Positions 55,926 to 62,418 are shown, counted from the first letter of the stretch. The stretch: 64,000 nt of DNA from Roseococcus pinisoli (GCF_018413645.1 NZ_JAHCDA010000003.1:1-64000); one strand, 5' to 3'. The notes: generated by a model not told the origin, from the letters alone. Numbers and translations: made by a program.

Positions 55926-56040
55926 GGCTATACCCCGGAAACCACTTGTAGCGGCGGCTATACCTCCGGCTATACCTGAGCCCTATCGGTATCGCTCCAT
56001 CATCCCCCTCACCGAGGCCGGCTATACGCCCTGGCTATAC
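55926..56040 (+). repeat. Five direct copies of GGCTATAC next to tRNA-Ser
   Basis: Octamers at 55926-55933, 55956-55963, 55968-55975, 56020-56027 and 56033-56040, all in the same direction, with spacings of 30, 12, 52 and 13 bases. They lie between the tRNA 3' end and the first island gene. They could be arm-type integrase/excisionase sites or repressor sites; both are inferences from position. Confidence 0.6.
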
Positions 56041-56076
56041 TGGCAATAGGGGCCCGAAAGGGACCAGGGGACGACC

Positions 56077-56490
56077 TTGCAAGAGAGCTACACCTGCCAC
56101 GACGGCCGTAAAGTCGAACTCCTCTACGACGAGGAATGCTACGAAGCCCGGGCATTCACCTGCGAGGGGCAACGAATCGGAAGCCTAATCTTCCGCTTTA
56201 TTGAAAGCGGGCACGGCCCAGGCGAGCTGTATATCTCAAATTGCAACCTTGTCCCGTCTTGGACGCGGCAGGGTATCGGAGAGCAGCTCCTGCGCCTCGT
56301 CTACAGATCATCCGGGATTAGGCCGAGTGCTGCCGAGGATGACGGGCAAAAATTAGAAGATGGGTCTCACCTAACCGGTGATGCCCCAGGCTTCGTGGCT
56401 AAGATGCGATGCCTGGGACTGCTGCAGCCGTCTAAATGGAATTCCGGGGACCGGCCTTCATACCAGCCAGGATCTTCCGAAGACGAATGA
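56077..56490 (+). CDS. GNAT-like acetyltransferase fold protein (island)
   Basis: 137 residues, TTG start with AGGGGAC 5 bases upstream. The segment ISNCNLVPSWTRQGIGEQLLRLVY (about 50-73) resembles GNAT motif A with R-x-G-I-G. The C-terminal part is charged and without landmarks. It is the only plus-strand gene near the tRNA end of the island and converges with the small gene at 56432, overlapping its end by 59 bases. Confidence 0.55.
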   Translation: MQESYTCHDGRKVELLYDEECYEARAFTCEGQRIGSLIFRFIESGHGPGELYISNCNLVPSWTRQGIGEQLLRLVYRSSGIRPSAAEDDGQKLEDGSHLTGDAPGFVAKMRCLGLLQPSKWNSGDRPSYQPGSSEDE

Positions 56491-56602
56491 TACCGAAAGT
56501 CGAGTCGTTGCCGGGGCGGCTGCACATCTCGACGACGGTCTTGAGTAGGGCGGCCGGCACCACGACCATTTTTTCCATTGGCTGGCGGGGTGGGGTTTTC
56601 AT
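56432..56602 (-). CDS. Small hypothetical island protein
   Basis: 56 residues from ATG 56602, MKTPPRQPMEKMVVVPAALL..., with an amphipathic helical middle. The ATG overlaps the stop of the 30-residue frame upstream (ATATGA), so translation is coupled. A longer frame to 56782 is rejected because it overlaps two upstream genes. Function unknown. Last gene of the minus-strand operon. Confidence 0.55.
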   Translation of the reverse strand: MKTPPRQPMEKMVVVPAALLKTVVEMCSRPGNDSTFGIIRLRKILAGMKAGPRNSI

Positions 56603-56691
56603 ATCAACCGTACCCCGCACGCCCCAAGGGTTGCGACGATGAGCATCGCCGCCCCTGCCGCAGCTCGCATCCAGATTAGAGCGCGTTCCAT
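56599..56691 (-). CDS. 30-residue lipoprotein-like peptide
   Basis: ATG at 56691 shares a base with the stop of the preceding gene (TGATG) and has GGGAGGGG directly upstream. The peptide is MERALIWMRAAAGAAM then LIVATLGACGVRLI: a basic start, a hydrophobic stretch and LGAC, which fits a lipobox. It is too short for most gene callers. Such peptides in phage operons are often lysis (Rz1-like) or membrane-active proteins, but nothing here proves that. Confidence 0.5.
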   Translation of the reverse strand: MERALIWMRAAAGAAMLIVATLGACGVRLI

Positions 56692-57299
56692 CACGCCCCT
56701 CCCTCGGCCTGCTCCCCGGTCGTGGGCGTGCGGGCGCGGATGGTGCCGGCGATACTGCCCCACTCCTCCATCCACTCATCACCGTTGCCAGGATACTCGG
56801 TCACCCCGGTGCTGTGGTCGTAGATGCCGTGCTCGTTATCGTAGGCGGCTGCCCGCGCCTCGACGATCCGAGCACACGCCTCCCGCTCCTCCCTGCGCGC
56901 CTGCTCCAGCGCGGTGGCCAGCGCCGGGGCGTCGGGGATGGGGAGGGCGCGGGTAGCAGCGATTAATTCATGGGGCGTCATCCCCGGTGTGACCTTCACC
57001 AGCCGCTCATGCTGCGTAGACCACGCCATCCCCGCGACCGGGTTGTCCTCAACGACCTGCGCACACGCCTCCCTCATGGCCAGCGCCCCCGCAGCACTGG
57101 CGGCGCCGAGGTCGGCGTCGGTGCGGACGGGGCCGGCATAGACGCGACCGGCAAACACCTTGGCGCTGAGGAAACGGCCAGCGTGGTCCTTCCAGTTCTG
57201 GAGAGACGCGATCCAGCCGAAGGGTTGCCCATCAACGACGTGCCACCCATCCACATCCGCCCGCAGCGGCACGCCGTCCCAGGGCGTCGCGGCGCTCAT
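56691..57299 (-). CDS. Hypothetical phage-like protein
   Basis: 202 residues, ATG overlapping the stop of the upstream gene by 4 bases. The N-terminal part contains DGWHVVDGQPFGWIASLQNW, the middle MREACAQVVEDNPVAGMA, and the C-terminal half is helical with RREEREACARIVEARAAAY, a pattern frequent in phage proteins with REACA repeats. No function known. Confidence 0.7.
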   Translation of the reverse strand: MSAATPWDGVPLRADVDGWHVVDGQPFGWIASLQNWKDHAGRFLSAKVFAGRVYAGPVRTDADLGAASAAGALAMREACAQVVEDNPVAGMAWSTQHERLVKVTPGMTPHELIAATRALPIPDAPALATALEQARREEREACARIVEARAAAYDNEHGIYDHSTGVTEYPGNGDEWMEEWGSIAGTIRARTPTTGEQAEGGA

Positions 57300-57715
57300 G
57301 CGCGGGGCTCCAGGGCGGCGCGGGCATGGAACCGAGCGGCCTCACGGAACTTCGCGTGGCTGAGATCGTCCCCGTACATGGCGAGGACCATCCGCAATCC
57401 TGCCTCCAGCTCCGCGATGCGCGCGGCCTGGGCGTCGGTGTGGGCGCCCCAGGCGAGGATGGCAGCGGGGTTGGAGGCGGCGATGTGGGCCGCGTCATGG
57501 ACGCAGGCAGGATCATCGGCGACGTCTTCCGATGTGACCAGCGCAACGACGCGCTTCCCGTCTCTCACAGGCACCCAGGTGTAGCCGGCGGACTCGTAGT
57601 TCGCGACCTCCCAGTCGCCGGGCGAGAGATACTTCCCGTCCTTCCCTTTATGCCGCCAGGATTGGCCGCCGGCCTTCTTCGCCGCTTCGATCAGCGGGGT
57701 CGGGTCGAAGCTCAT
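57296..57715 (-). CDS. Ead/Ea22-like family phage protein
   Basis: 139 residues from ATG 57715. DDPACVHDAAHIAASNPAAILAWG (about 80-103) followed by a coiled AQAARIAELEAGL is the Ea22-like signature found in many phage early regions. Role unknown. The N-terminal part (WRHKGKDGKYLSPGDWEVAN) may be a separate small domain. Overlaps both neighbours by 4 bases. Confidence 0.65.
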   Translation of the reverse strand: MSFDPTPLIEAAKKAGGQSWRHKGKDGKYLSPGDWEVANYESAGYTWVPVRDGKRVVALVTSEDVADDPACVHDAAHIAASNPAAILAWGAHTDAQAARIAELEAGLRMVLAMYGDDLSHAKFREAARFHARAALEPRA

Positions 57716-58212
57716 GCCCCACCTCCCGCCGCGTAGGGCGAGGCGGCGAGCTGGGCCTTTCGGTTCTTGATCCAGCCCCGCCATTCGGGCACCCGGAGGT
57801 AGCCATCATGGCGGTAGTCACCCTCGACCCAAGACGGGTTAACCGGGTCGTGCGCCCATCCGATGCACGGCACGTCGACCCAGTGTCGAGGCCCCTTTCC
57901 GATCCACATGATGGTACGCGGCTGGGCCCGGCCGGAGGTCGGAACCCAGGTCTGCCCGACAGCGAACTCCGGCAGAATGTCGCCCGGCAGCATGGTCACG
58001 ACCGCCTCGCCGCGCAGGACGGCGCCGATGCGGGGGTGGAGGGTGGTCAGGGCGATGGCGATACCCTGGCGCATGGCGGACAAGCCGCCGGCCATTTCGG
58101 CATAGGCCATCGCGTGGTCGTAGGCGTCCCGCACTACCGCGTCCGGGATGAGGGCCGCCATCGCCTCGACGGCGGCGCGCTCGGTGTCCTGGGGTTGGGC
58201 TTTTTCGTTCAT
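57712..58212 (-). CDS. Hypothetical phage-like protein
   Basis: 166 residues from ATG 58212 (MNEKAQPQDTERA); the upstream ATG at 58233 lies inside the SD hairpin and is not preferred. Contains a helical N-terminal half and QTWVPTSGRAQPRTIMWIG, a short beta segment. Heads a coupled run of five genes down to 56432. Preceded by hairpin copy 1 and a palindrome at 58286. No family recognised. Confidence 0.65.
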   Translation of the reverse strand: MNEKAQPQDTERAAVEAMAALIPDAVVRDAYDHAMAYAEMAGGLSAMRQGIAIALTTLHPRIGAVLRGEAVVTMLPGDILPEFAVGQTWVPTSGRAQPRTIMWIGKGPRHWVDVPCIGWAHDPVNPSWVEGDYRHDGYLRVPEWRGWIKNRKAQLAASPYAAGGGA

Positions 58213-58216
58213 TATC

Positions 58217-58232
58217 TGACCCTCCTTGGTCA
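58217..58232 (-). promoter_or_regulatory. SD-in-loop RNA hairpin, copy 1
   Basis: Minus-strand TGACC-AAGGAG-GGTCA: 5 Watson-Crick pairs, hexaloop AAGGAG is the Shine-Dalgarno of the gene starting at 58212. Confidence 0.75.
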
Positions 58233-58265
58233 TCTGAATGATGTCTTCGTCGTAGCTTTGGCCGG

Positions 58266-58301
58266 CCTGGGTGCAAGAGAAATGCGTGCACCTGGGTGCA
58301 C
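58266..58301. promoter_or_regulatory. Palindromic operator-like site with adjacent half copy
   Basis: GTGCACC-TG-GGTGCAC at 58286-58301 (7-2-7 palindrome), with CCTGGGTGCA repeated at 58266-58275. The same palindrome recurs, reversed, at 63468. Both lie just upstream of hairpin-led minus-strand genes, so a shared island repressor is likely but unproven. Confidence 0.55.
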
Positions 58302-58305
58302 AGAA

Positions 58306-58536
58306 TCAGGTGTCGCGTCGAAACTTCAGGCCATTGAACCAACGCCTGATGCAGTACGATCGGGCGAGGCTGATCAGCGTGAACCAGGCGCCGATTTCCA
58401 GATGCGTGGAGAGGTTCTGGGGCGGTATGCCGACCATCGGGAAGACGACGAGCTGCGAGGCGATGGCCACACCGAAGCCGACGACTATGTTCGCGCCGCT
58501 CTCGACGAGAGACATAAAGCGGGTCTGACCACTCAT
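58306..58536 (-). CDS. DUF7220-type small membrane protein
   Basis: 76 residues with two hydrophobic segments (about 14-36 and 45-60). The sequence SLVESGANIVVGFGVAIASQ and FTLISLARSYCIRRWFN matches a family of two-helix phage proteins widespread in alphaproteobacterial prophages. Role unknown. Overlaps the upstream zinc-ribbon gene by 4 bases. Confidence 0.75.
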   Translation of the reverse strand: MSGQTRFMSLVESGANIVVGFGVAIASQLVVFPMVGIPPQNLSTHLEIGAWFTLISLARSYCIRRWFNGLKFRRDT

Positions 58537-58700
58537 CGAGCATGGCTCCTGATTTCGGCGGGGCCGATTGCGGGATGCGGCGGGGCCTCACAGACGGGGC
58601 AAGGCCACGCGATGAACCGTAGGCCTTTGGGTCGCTCTGCTCGGTAGACCTCGATGCCGCCGGTGCCGAGGCACGTCCAGCAGAACGGGGCCAGGATCAT
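58533..58700 (-). CDS. Small zinc-ribbon protein
   Basis: 55 residues, below 60 codons. MILAPFCWTCLGTGG opens with CxxC, and WPCPVCEAPPHP supplies a second CxxC 29 residues later, a zinc-ribbon layout typical of phage operons. Both ends overlap neighbours by 4 bases (ATGA), strong support that it is translated. Confidence 0.7.
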   Translation of the reverse strand: MILAPFCWTCLGTGGIEVYRAERPKGLRFIAWPCPVCEAPPHPAIGPAEIRSHAR

Positions 58701-59017
58701 ACCTTGCGGCTCCGCTGAATTGCGTTCACGGCGGTGATGAAGGCTCTGATCGTGGCCTTCATCAACTCCTTCTTACCATTCTCAGGCCGATCTGCGAGGA
58801 CCGCGTCAGTGGCCTCGTTGAAGACGTTCTGCTTGAGCAGTACATCGGCGTTCGTCAGCGCCCTGGCCCTAACATTCGTCGGGTCGCCCGGCTGTCCGAT
58901 GGACGCCTTGCCGTACCGGATGAGATCCCCGATGCTTTTGGCCTGATCGGTACGGGTCGTGTCTGGCGGCAGGTCCAGAGAGACAAGGAAATGAACTCGG
59001 CGGGTCTTCTTCGGCAT
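58697..59017 (-). CDS. Hypothetical island protein
   Basis: 106 residues, MPKKTRRVHFLVSLDLPPDTTRTD at the start; a lysine/asparagine-rich helical second half (FNEATDAVLADRPENGKKEL). Preceded by hairpin copy 2. No family recognised. Confidence 0.65.
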   Translation of the reverse strand: MPKKTRRVHFLVSLDLPPDTTRTDQAKSIGDLIRYGKASIGQPGDPTNVRARALTNADVLLKQNVFNEATDAVLADRPENGKKELMKATIRAFITAVNAIQRSRKV

Positions 59018-59022
59018 GCGAT

Positions 59023-59038
59023 CGGCCCTCCTTGGCCG
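59023..59038 (-). promoter_or_regulatory. SD-in-loop RNA hairpin, copy 2
   Basis: Minus-strand CGGCC-AAGGAG-GGCCG, five Watson-Crick pairs, 6 bases before the ATG at 59017. Confidence 0.75.
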
Positions 59039-59049
59039 TGGGGATCAGC

Positions 59050-59337
59050 TCAGCACCAGGGAAGCTGGGGCTGCTTCGGTGTTAGGGCGGAAAGCGGTGG
59101 GTGCACCACGAGCTTCAGGCCCGACTCCTTCAGTAGGACAACCATGTCCTCGTCCAAGTAGAATTTCATCTCCCGGTCGAAGGGAAATCCGACGACGACG
59201 TACTGCGAGAACTTCGGCGCGGTGTGGTACACGACGTCTCGCACGACACCCGACATGCCGATCTTCAGACGTGAGTCGGCCTCATTCCATCGACGTATGA
59301 CGATGACCTCCTTTCCGATGGCATCTGCGGTGATCAT
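59050..59337 (-). CDS. Hypothetical island protein
   Basis: 95 residues, MITADAIGKEVIVIRRWNEADSR then a beta-rich region (KIGMSGVVRDVVYHT, YVVVGFPFDREMKFYLDEDM), possibly a small SH3-like barrel. Overlaps the upstream gene by 4 bases. Family unknown. Confidence 0.65.
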   Translation of the reverse strand: MITADAIGKEVIVIRRWNEADSRLKIGMSGVVRDVVYHTAPKFSQYVVVGFPFDREMKFYLDEDMVVLLKESGLKLVVHPPLSALTPKQPQLPWC

Positions 59338-59531
59338 GCCGGCACCAGGTGTTCAGGCTTCCACCGGCTCAGGTGGACGGAGTCACGAGTTGGGTGTGTC
59401 CACACGACCTCGACCTCGCCCTTCACCCCGGGAGGCCCTACGACCTCCCCCTGCCATCCGGCGAACGACTTGAAGACCTTCACCTGGCTGTCGTGCAGCT
59501 TCACCTTCATGCCGACGGCAATCGTCGTCAT
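59334..59531 (-). CDS. Small beta-barrel (KOW/SH3-like) island protein
   Basis: 65 residues, MTTIAVGMKVKLHDSQVKVF, AGWQGEVVGPPGVKGEVEVVWTH: alternating strands with the G-x-V-x-G pattern of KOW-type barrels. ATG 59531 shares one base with the upstream stop (TGATG); a GTG one codon earlier is less likely. Confidence 0.6.
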   Translation of the reverse strand: MTTIAVGMKVKLHDSQVKVFKSFAGWQGEVVGPPGVKGEVEVVWTHPTRDSVHLSRWKPEHLVPA

Positions 59532-59797
59532 CACAGGGCCTTCACGAGGCCGAAGGTTGTGCCTTCGAACTTCTCGACCGACTTGCGCAGCGAGGCGAGC
59601 TTGGCCAGGCGCATCTCCTCAGCTCGCTTCTGGGCGGCTTCGAGGGTGAGGTGCCACTCCCGGCCTTCTCCGTGGTAGTGATGGTGAAGGGTGTCCTTCT
59701 CGCCCTTGAAGCGGATCATGTTGCCGCTCTGCTTGACCTCGCCGTCGAACGACCAGATGCCAGTCGTCAGGGCATGCTTGGTGATGAAGACGAGCAT
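59531..59797 (-). CDS. Hypothetical island protein
   Basis: 88 residues, MLVFITKHALTTGIWSFDGEV with a His-rich turn (LHHHYHGEGREWH) and a long C-terminal helix (EAAQKRAEEMRLAKLASLRKS). Pattern seen in short phage proteins. Starts at the TGATG overlap with the SANT-like gene. Confidence 0.6.
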   Translation of the reverse strand: MLVFITKHALTTGIWSFDGEVKQSGNMIRFKGEKDTLHHHYHGEGREWHLTLEAAQKRAEEMRLAKLASLRKSVEKFEGTTFGLVKAL

Positions 59798-60261
59798 CAC
59801 GCAGCATGACTCAGATCGAGAGTCGGGAGCGATGCCCGCTCTTTCTGCACAGCTTCATGGTCGCCGGTACGGGGCTTCAGGTCGAGCTTGAGCATCTGCG
59901 CGTAGACGGACCCGCAGTTGCGCCTCAGAGCGCCGGCGATGGTCTCGATAGAAGTGCGGGTGCCGTGCCCATTGCGCAGGAGTTCGTTCTCCTCTTCGGT
60001 CCAGGCGCGGCGGCTCTCGGGGCCGGCCCGTCCACCTTGGGCTGGAGACGTGCGGGAACGGCGCGAAGGCTGGGGGGTGAGGTTGGTAGCCTGCGTTGCT
60101 GGGGAGGCCTCCTCGGGTGTGAGGCGGGCCTTCAGCAGACTGCAGAGGCCGTCGATGGTCTCGGCCACACCGATCAGGTCGAGGACCTGGGCAGGATGGC
60201 CGGCATCCTGCTGGACGATCCACCCGTTGGGAGCAGTGACGATGACAATGTTCTTGGACAT
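59797..60261 (-). CDS. SANT/Myb-like DNA-binding protein
   Basis: 154 residues. N-terminal small domain (VIVTAPNGWIVQQDAGHPAQ); proline/arginine linker (about 60-85); C-terminal helix-turn-helix-like region AWTEEENELLRNGHGTRTSI with IAGALRRNCGSVYAQMLKL (about 86-128), where the spaced tryptophan/acidic start and the R-x-x-x-S-V-x-x-x helix resemble SANT/Myb or GcrA-type modules. Possible regulator of the island. Preceded by hairpin copy 3; its ATG directly follows the upstream stop. Confidence 0.65.
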   Translation of the reverse strand: MSKNIVIVTAPNGWIVQQDAGHPAQVLDLIGVAETIDGLCSLLKARLTPEEASPATQATNLTPQPSRRSRTSPAQGGRAGPESRRAWTEEENELLRNGHGTRTSIETIAGALRRNCGSVYAQMLKLDLKPRTGDHEAVQKERASLPTLDLSHAA

Positions 60262-61101
60262 TCAACCCTCCTTGGCTGCGTTGCGGACCTGCTCTTGGGC
60301 GAAGGCGATCGCGTCGTTGTACTGGCGGTCGCTGAACCCCTTGAAGCTCCCTGTGTAGGTGATGTGGGCCTGCAGGGCGTGCGGCAGGGCCTCCTTGTCG
60401 GTCCCCTTCTCTGTTGCCATGCCGGTGTCCAGATCGAAGCCGATGTTCCAGCCACCGTTGATGACTTGCGCCCTGATCCAGTTGCCCTGCTTCGTCGCAA
60501 CGACGCACCAGAGCGGTCCGACGCCATCAGCCAAGAAGGTCGAGTGTATCTTCAGCCGGGAAGGGTCACAGAGCTCGGTCGTACCAACGGCCTTCTCGAT
60601 GACACGGGAACTGATCTCCTCGTCGTCCTCGTCTTCTGCGGTGCCGTCGTCTTCGTCGTCCTCCCCCACTTGCAGGGGCCATAAACTGGCCCAGGTGTCA
60701 TGCCCCATGGGCGGGGCCGCACCGAGCGCGTCGAGCTCCTTGGCAATCTCGTGCAGCTCGTTCGCGTTGACGTTAGCGTCGCGCTGGTCGCCAACCGGGT
60801 TCTCGAGGTCGTCGTCGTACATCCAGGCGTTCTGCAGGAGGCCGCGCAGTAGGGTCTCGAGCTTCTGCTCCCGGGTCTCGACCGTGGGCTTCTCACGGAA
60901 GGCCATCAGCTCACGACCCGCCTTCGCGACCTCGTTGCAGTAAATCGCGAGGATCTTGCTGAAGCTGCCTTCCTGCGGCACCGCCTTCGACATGGCGCCC
61001 AGGCCCGCTGCGATGCTGGCGAGGCGGTCCCCTGCATAATCACGGTCGCACAACTGCTCGAACAGCAGCCGCTCTCCCTTGTCTTCCGGCGCGTCGGTCA
61101 T
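60262..61101 (-). CDS. Hypothetical island protein with acidic segment
   Basis: 279 residues from ATG 61101. N-terminal half helical (LASIAAGLGAMSKAVPQEG, SKILAIYCNEVAKAGRELM), central acidic stretch (EDDEDDGTAEDEDDEE, about 149-164), C-terminal half with WNIGFDLDTGMATEKG. It ends in AAKEG: the last codons are also the hairpin copy 3 of the next gene. No family recognised. Confidence 0.7.
   Translation of the reverse strand: MTDAPEDKGERLLFEQLCDRDYAGDRLASIAAGLGAMSKAVPQEGSFSKILAIYCNEVAKAGRELMAFREKPTVETREQKLETLLRGLLQNAWMYDDDLENPVGDQRDANVNANELHEIAKELDALGAAPPMGHDTWASLWPLQVGEDDEDDGTAEDEDDEEISSRVIEKAVGTTELCDPSRLKIHSTFLADGVGPLWCVVATKQGNWIRAQVINGGWNIGFDLDTGMATEKGTDKEALPHALQAHITYTGSFKGFSDRQYNDAIAFAQEQVRNAAKEG
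60263..60278 (-). promoter_or_regulatory. SD-in-loop RNA hairpin, copy 3
   Basis: Minus-strand CAGCC-AAGGAG-GGTTG (one G-U pair), lying inside the last codons of the upstream gene and directly before the ATG at 60261. Confidence 0.7.
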
Positions 61102-61105
61102 GATT

Positions 61106-61681
61106 TCAGCCCTCCTTGGCTGTGGTGGACACCCAGGTGCCGGACGCGACGACCTGAGCAAGCTTGTCGGCGGCCCAGGCGCGCATCAGCGGCGGGGCCT
61201 TGGTCAGTATCGGCAGAAGCTGCTGCTTCTCATTCAGATAGACGGGCGCAAACTTGGGATCGTGCAGCACGATCGAGCGCGTGTTCGAACAGAGGTCGGC
61301 GATCTTGATCGTGTGCGCTCGCCCGCTGCAGTTGCCGAGGCGGGCGGCTTCTCGGGCCTTGCGAGCTGCGCGGTTGCCGTGCTCGGGGCCGGTGAACTGG
61401 TCGGTGAGCTCCCACACCACATCAGCGACCTCGTGGCCGAAGATGGCCTGGATCGCCTGGTGCTCGACGGGCGTGTCCTCGACGACGTCATGCAGCAGCG
61501 CGGCCTGCAGCGTCACGGGATCGTCCGTGTAGCCGGTCACGATGTTGTGCACTTCGATCAGGTGGAAGACATAGGGCTCACCAGAATACTTGCGATTCTG
61601 ATAGCGGTGTGCCCGGTCGGCGAAGTCAATGGCGAAGTCCGCCGACTCGGTTCGTCTGAACAGCAACTTTCTCATGGACAT
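61106..61681 (-). CDS. MESH1-like (p)ppGpp hydrolase (HD domain)
   Basis: 191 residues from ATG 61681. HD-domain pattern of RelA/SpoT hydrolases and small alarmone hydrolases: AHRYQNRKYSGEPYVFHLIEV (24-44) with H40, AALLHDVVEDTP (60-71) with H64, D65, E68 and D69, and KIADLCSNTRSI (126-137) with D129 and N133. No synthetase, TGS or ACT part follows, so it is a stand-alone hydrolase. Substrate could be (p)ppGpp, (p)ppApp or NADPH as for other small enzymes of this type. Ends AKEG within hairpin copy 4. Preceded by hairpin copy 5. A role in neutralising alarmone-based phage defence is an inference. Confidence 0.8.
   Translation of the reverse strand: MSMRKLLFRRTESADFAIDFADRAHRYQNRKYSGEPYVFHLIEVHNIVTGYTDDPVTLQAALLHDVVEDTPVEHQAIQAIFGHEVADVVWELTDQFTGPEHGNRAARKAREAARLGNCSGRAHTIKIADLCSNTRSIVLHDPKFAPVYLNEKQQLLPILTKAPPLMRAWAADKLAQVVASGTWVSTTAKEG
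61107..61122 (-). promoter_or_regulatory. SD-in-loop RNA hairpin, copy 4
   Basis: Minus-strand CAGCC-AAGGAG-GGCTG, five Watson-Crick pairs, within the final codons of the hydrolase gene and 5 bases before the ATG at 61101. Confidence 0.75.
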
Positions 61682-61684
61682 TTT

Positions 61685-61702
61685 GCGACCCTCCTTGGCC
61701 AC
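61685..61702 (-). promoter_or_regulatory. SD-in-loop RNA hairpin, copy 5
   Basis: Minus-strand GTGGCC-AAGGAG-GGTCGC, six pairs with two G-U, 3 bases before the ATG at 61681. Confidence 0.7.
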
Positions 61703-61760
61703 GACGTCTGTCTTTCTTCTGGGCTGCCGCCTGCATATTGGCAAGAGGTATTTGGAGGTA

Positions 61761-61931
61761 TTACGGGTGATCCCCGTTGCAGCTCGGGCAGTGCAAGGGG
61801 CGCTCGCGCAGCTTTTGAAGGTCGACCAGCGCGTTCAGCAGCTCGTCGCGGTGGACGACCCAATTCACGAACCCTCCCGCGTGGTGGTCACGCAGGTAGC
61901 CGATCAGGTACTCGAGACGCTCATCGTCCAT
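61761..61931 (-). CDS. Small island protein with CxxC motif
   Basis: 56 residues: MDDERLEYLIGYLRDHH, FVNWVVHRDELLNALVDLQK, ending LHCPSCNGDHP, a Cys-x-x-Cys-x5-His tail that may bind zinc. ATG 61931 shares one base with the upstream stop (TAATG). It is shorter than 60 codons; the long plus-strand frame across it is a shadow. Confidence 0.65.
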   Translation of the reverse strand: MDDERLEYLIGYLRDHHAGGFVNWVVHRDELLNALVDLQKLRERPLHCPSCNGDHP

Positions 61932-62125
61932 TAGGAGGCTTCCTTGCGAGCGTGCGCGAGGGCCTTGGCCTTCGTGTCGAAATACTCGTTCTGGAGGTAG
62001 TCGCCATCCTCGTCGATGACGGAGCAGCGCCAGTCACCCGCACCGGTCTGCTGGATGTCCCAGCCGTTGCACTGGTAAGCGCCGTTCTGGTCGGGACCGG
62101 TCGGCTGGGAAATCTGCTGGCTCAT
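61931..62125 (-). CDS. Small hypothetical island protein
   Basis: 64 residues from ATG 62125: MSQQISQPTGPDQNGAYQCN, WRCSVIDEDGDYLQNEYFD, then a helix (KAKALAHARKEAS). The beta pattern with W and Y resembles small phage DUF proteins. The in-frame ATG at 62146 is within the hairpin region and is not preferred. Preceded by hairpin copy 6. Confidence 0.65.
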   Translation of the reverse strand: MSQQISQPTGPDQNGAYQCNGWDIQQTGAGDWRCSVIDEDGDYLQNEYFDTKAKALAHARKEAS

Positions 62126-62129
62126 CGTT

Positions 62130-62145
62130 CGACCCTCCTTGGCCA
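62130..62145 (-). promoter_or_regulatory. SD-in-loop RNA hairpin, copy 6
   Basis: Minus-strand TGGCC-AAGGAG-GGTCG, five pairs including two G-U, 4 bases before the ATG at 62125. Confidence 0.7.
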
Positions 62146-62386
62146 TGTGGTCGCCTTCGTGCCTGGTCTATCGAAGTGTGCAAGATGAAATACGCAGGCG
62201 CTTGCTTTAGCCTGATAACGACGCAACGAATCTGCTGTCGAACGTCTATGCGCTGCACCCCAACAGATTGATTCGGCTTTCTAAAATTTCTGGGGTTTCT
62301 GAGGATGTCGGGGGCAACGGACACTTCGCCTATTGCAGCTAAACCCAGAATCGGCCTCTAATTGGGGCTCTCAGGGGCGACCGGAT
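62146..62386. other. Divergent island promoter region
   Basis: About 240 bases, more AT-rich than its surroundings, between the minus-strand gene at 62125 and the plus-strand gene at 62419. No tRNA or convincing frame. It must contain promoters in both directions, but no clear -35/-10 pair could be assigned. Confidence 0.4.
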
Positions 62387-62409
62387 CTTCCTGCTTTTTT
62401 AGGAAGGAG
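62387..62409 (+). promoter_or_regulatory. SD-sequestering hairpin before the plus-strand membrane peptide
   Basis: CTTCCT (62387-62392) pairs with AGGAAG (62401-62406) across an 8-base T-rich loop, burying the start of the AGGAAGGAG ribosome site of the gene at 62419. The T-run could also make it a weak attenuator. Confidence 0.4.
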
Positions 62410-62418
62410 TCCGCTTGC

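Noticed and set aside
55926-56040. GGCTATAC copies as a small CRISPR array
   Set aside because: The repeat is only 8 bases and spacers are 4-44 bases, with no cas genes.
57808-58647. 279-codon plus-strand frame in the island
   Set aside because: It crosses four overlapping minus-strand genes, two hairpin/operator sites and has shadow-like composition.
61629-61934. 101-codon plus-strand frame between the MESH1-like gene and 61931
   Set aside because: The minus strand holds a better 56-codon gene with a TAATG overlap; the plus frame has no ribosome site.
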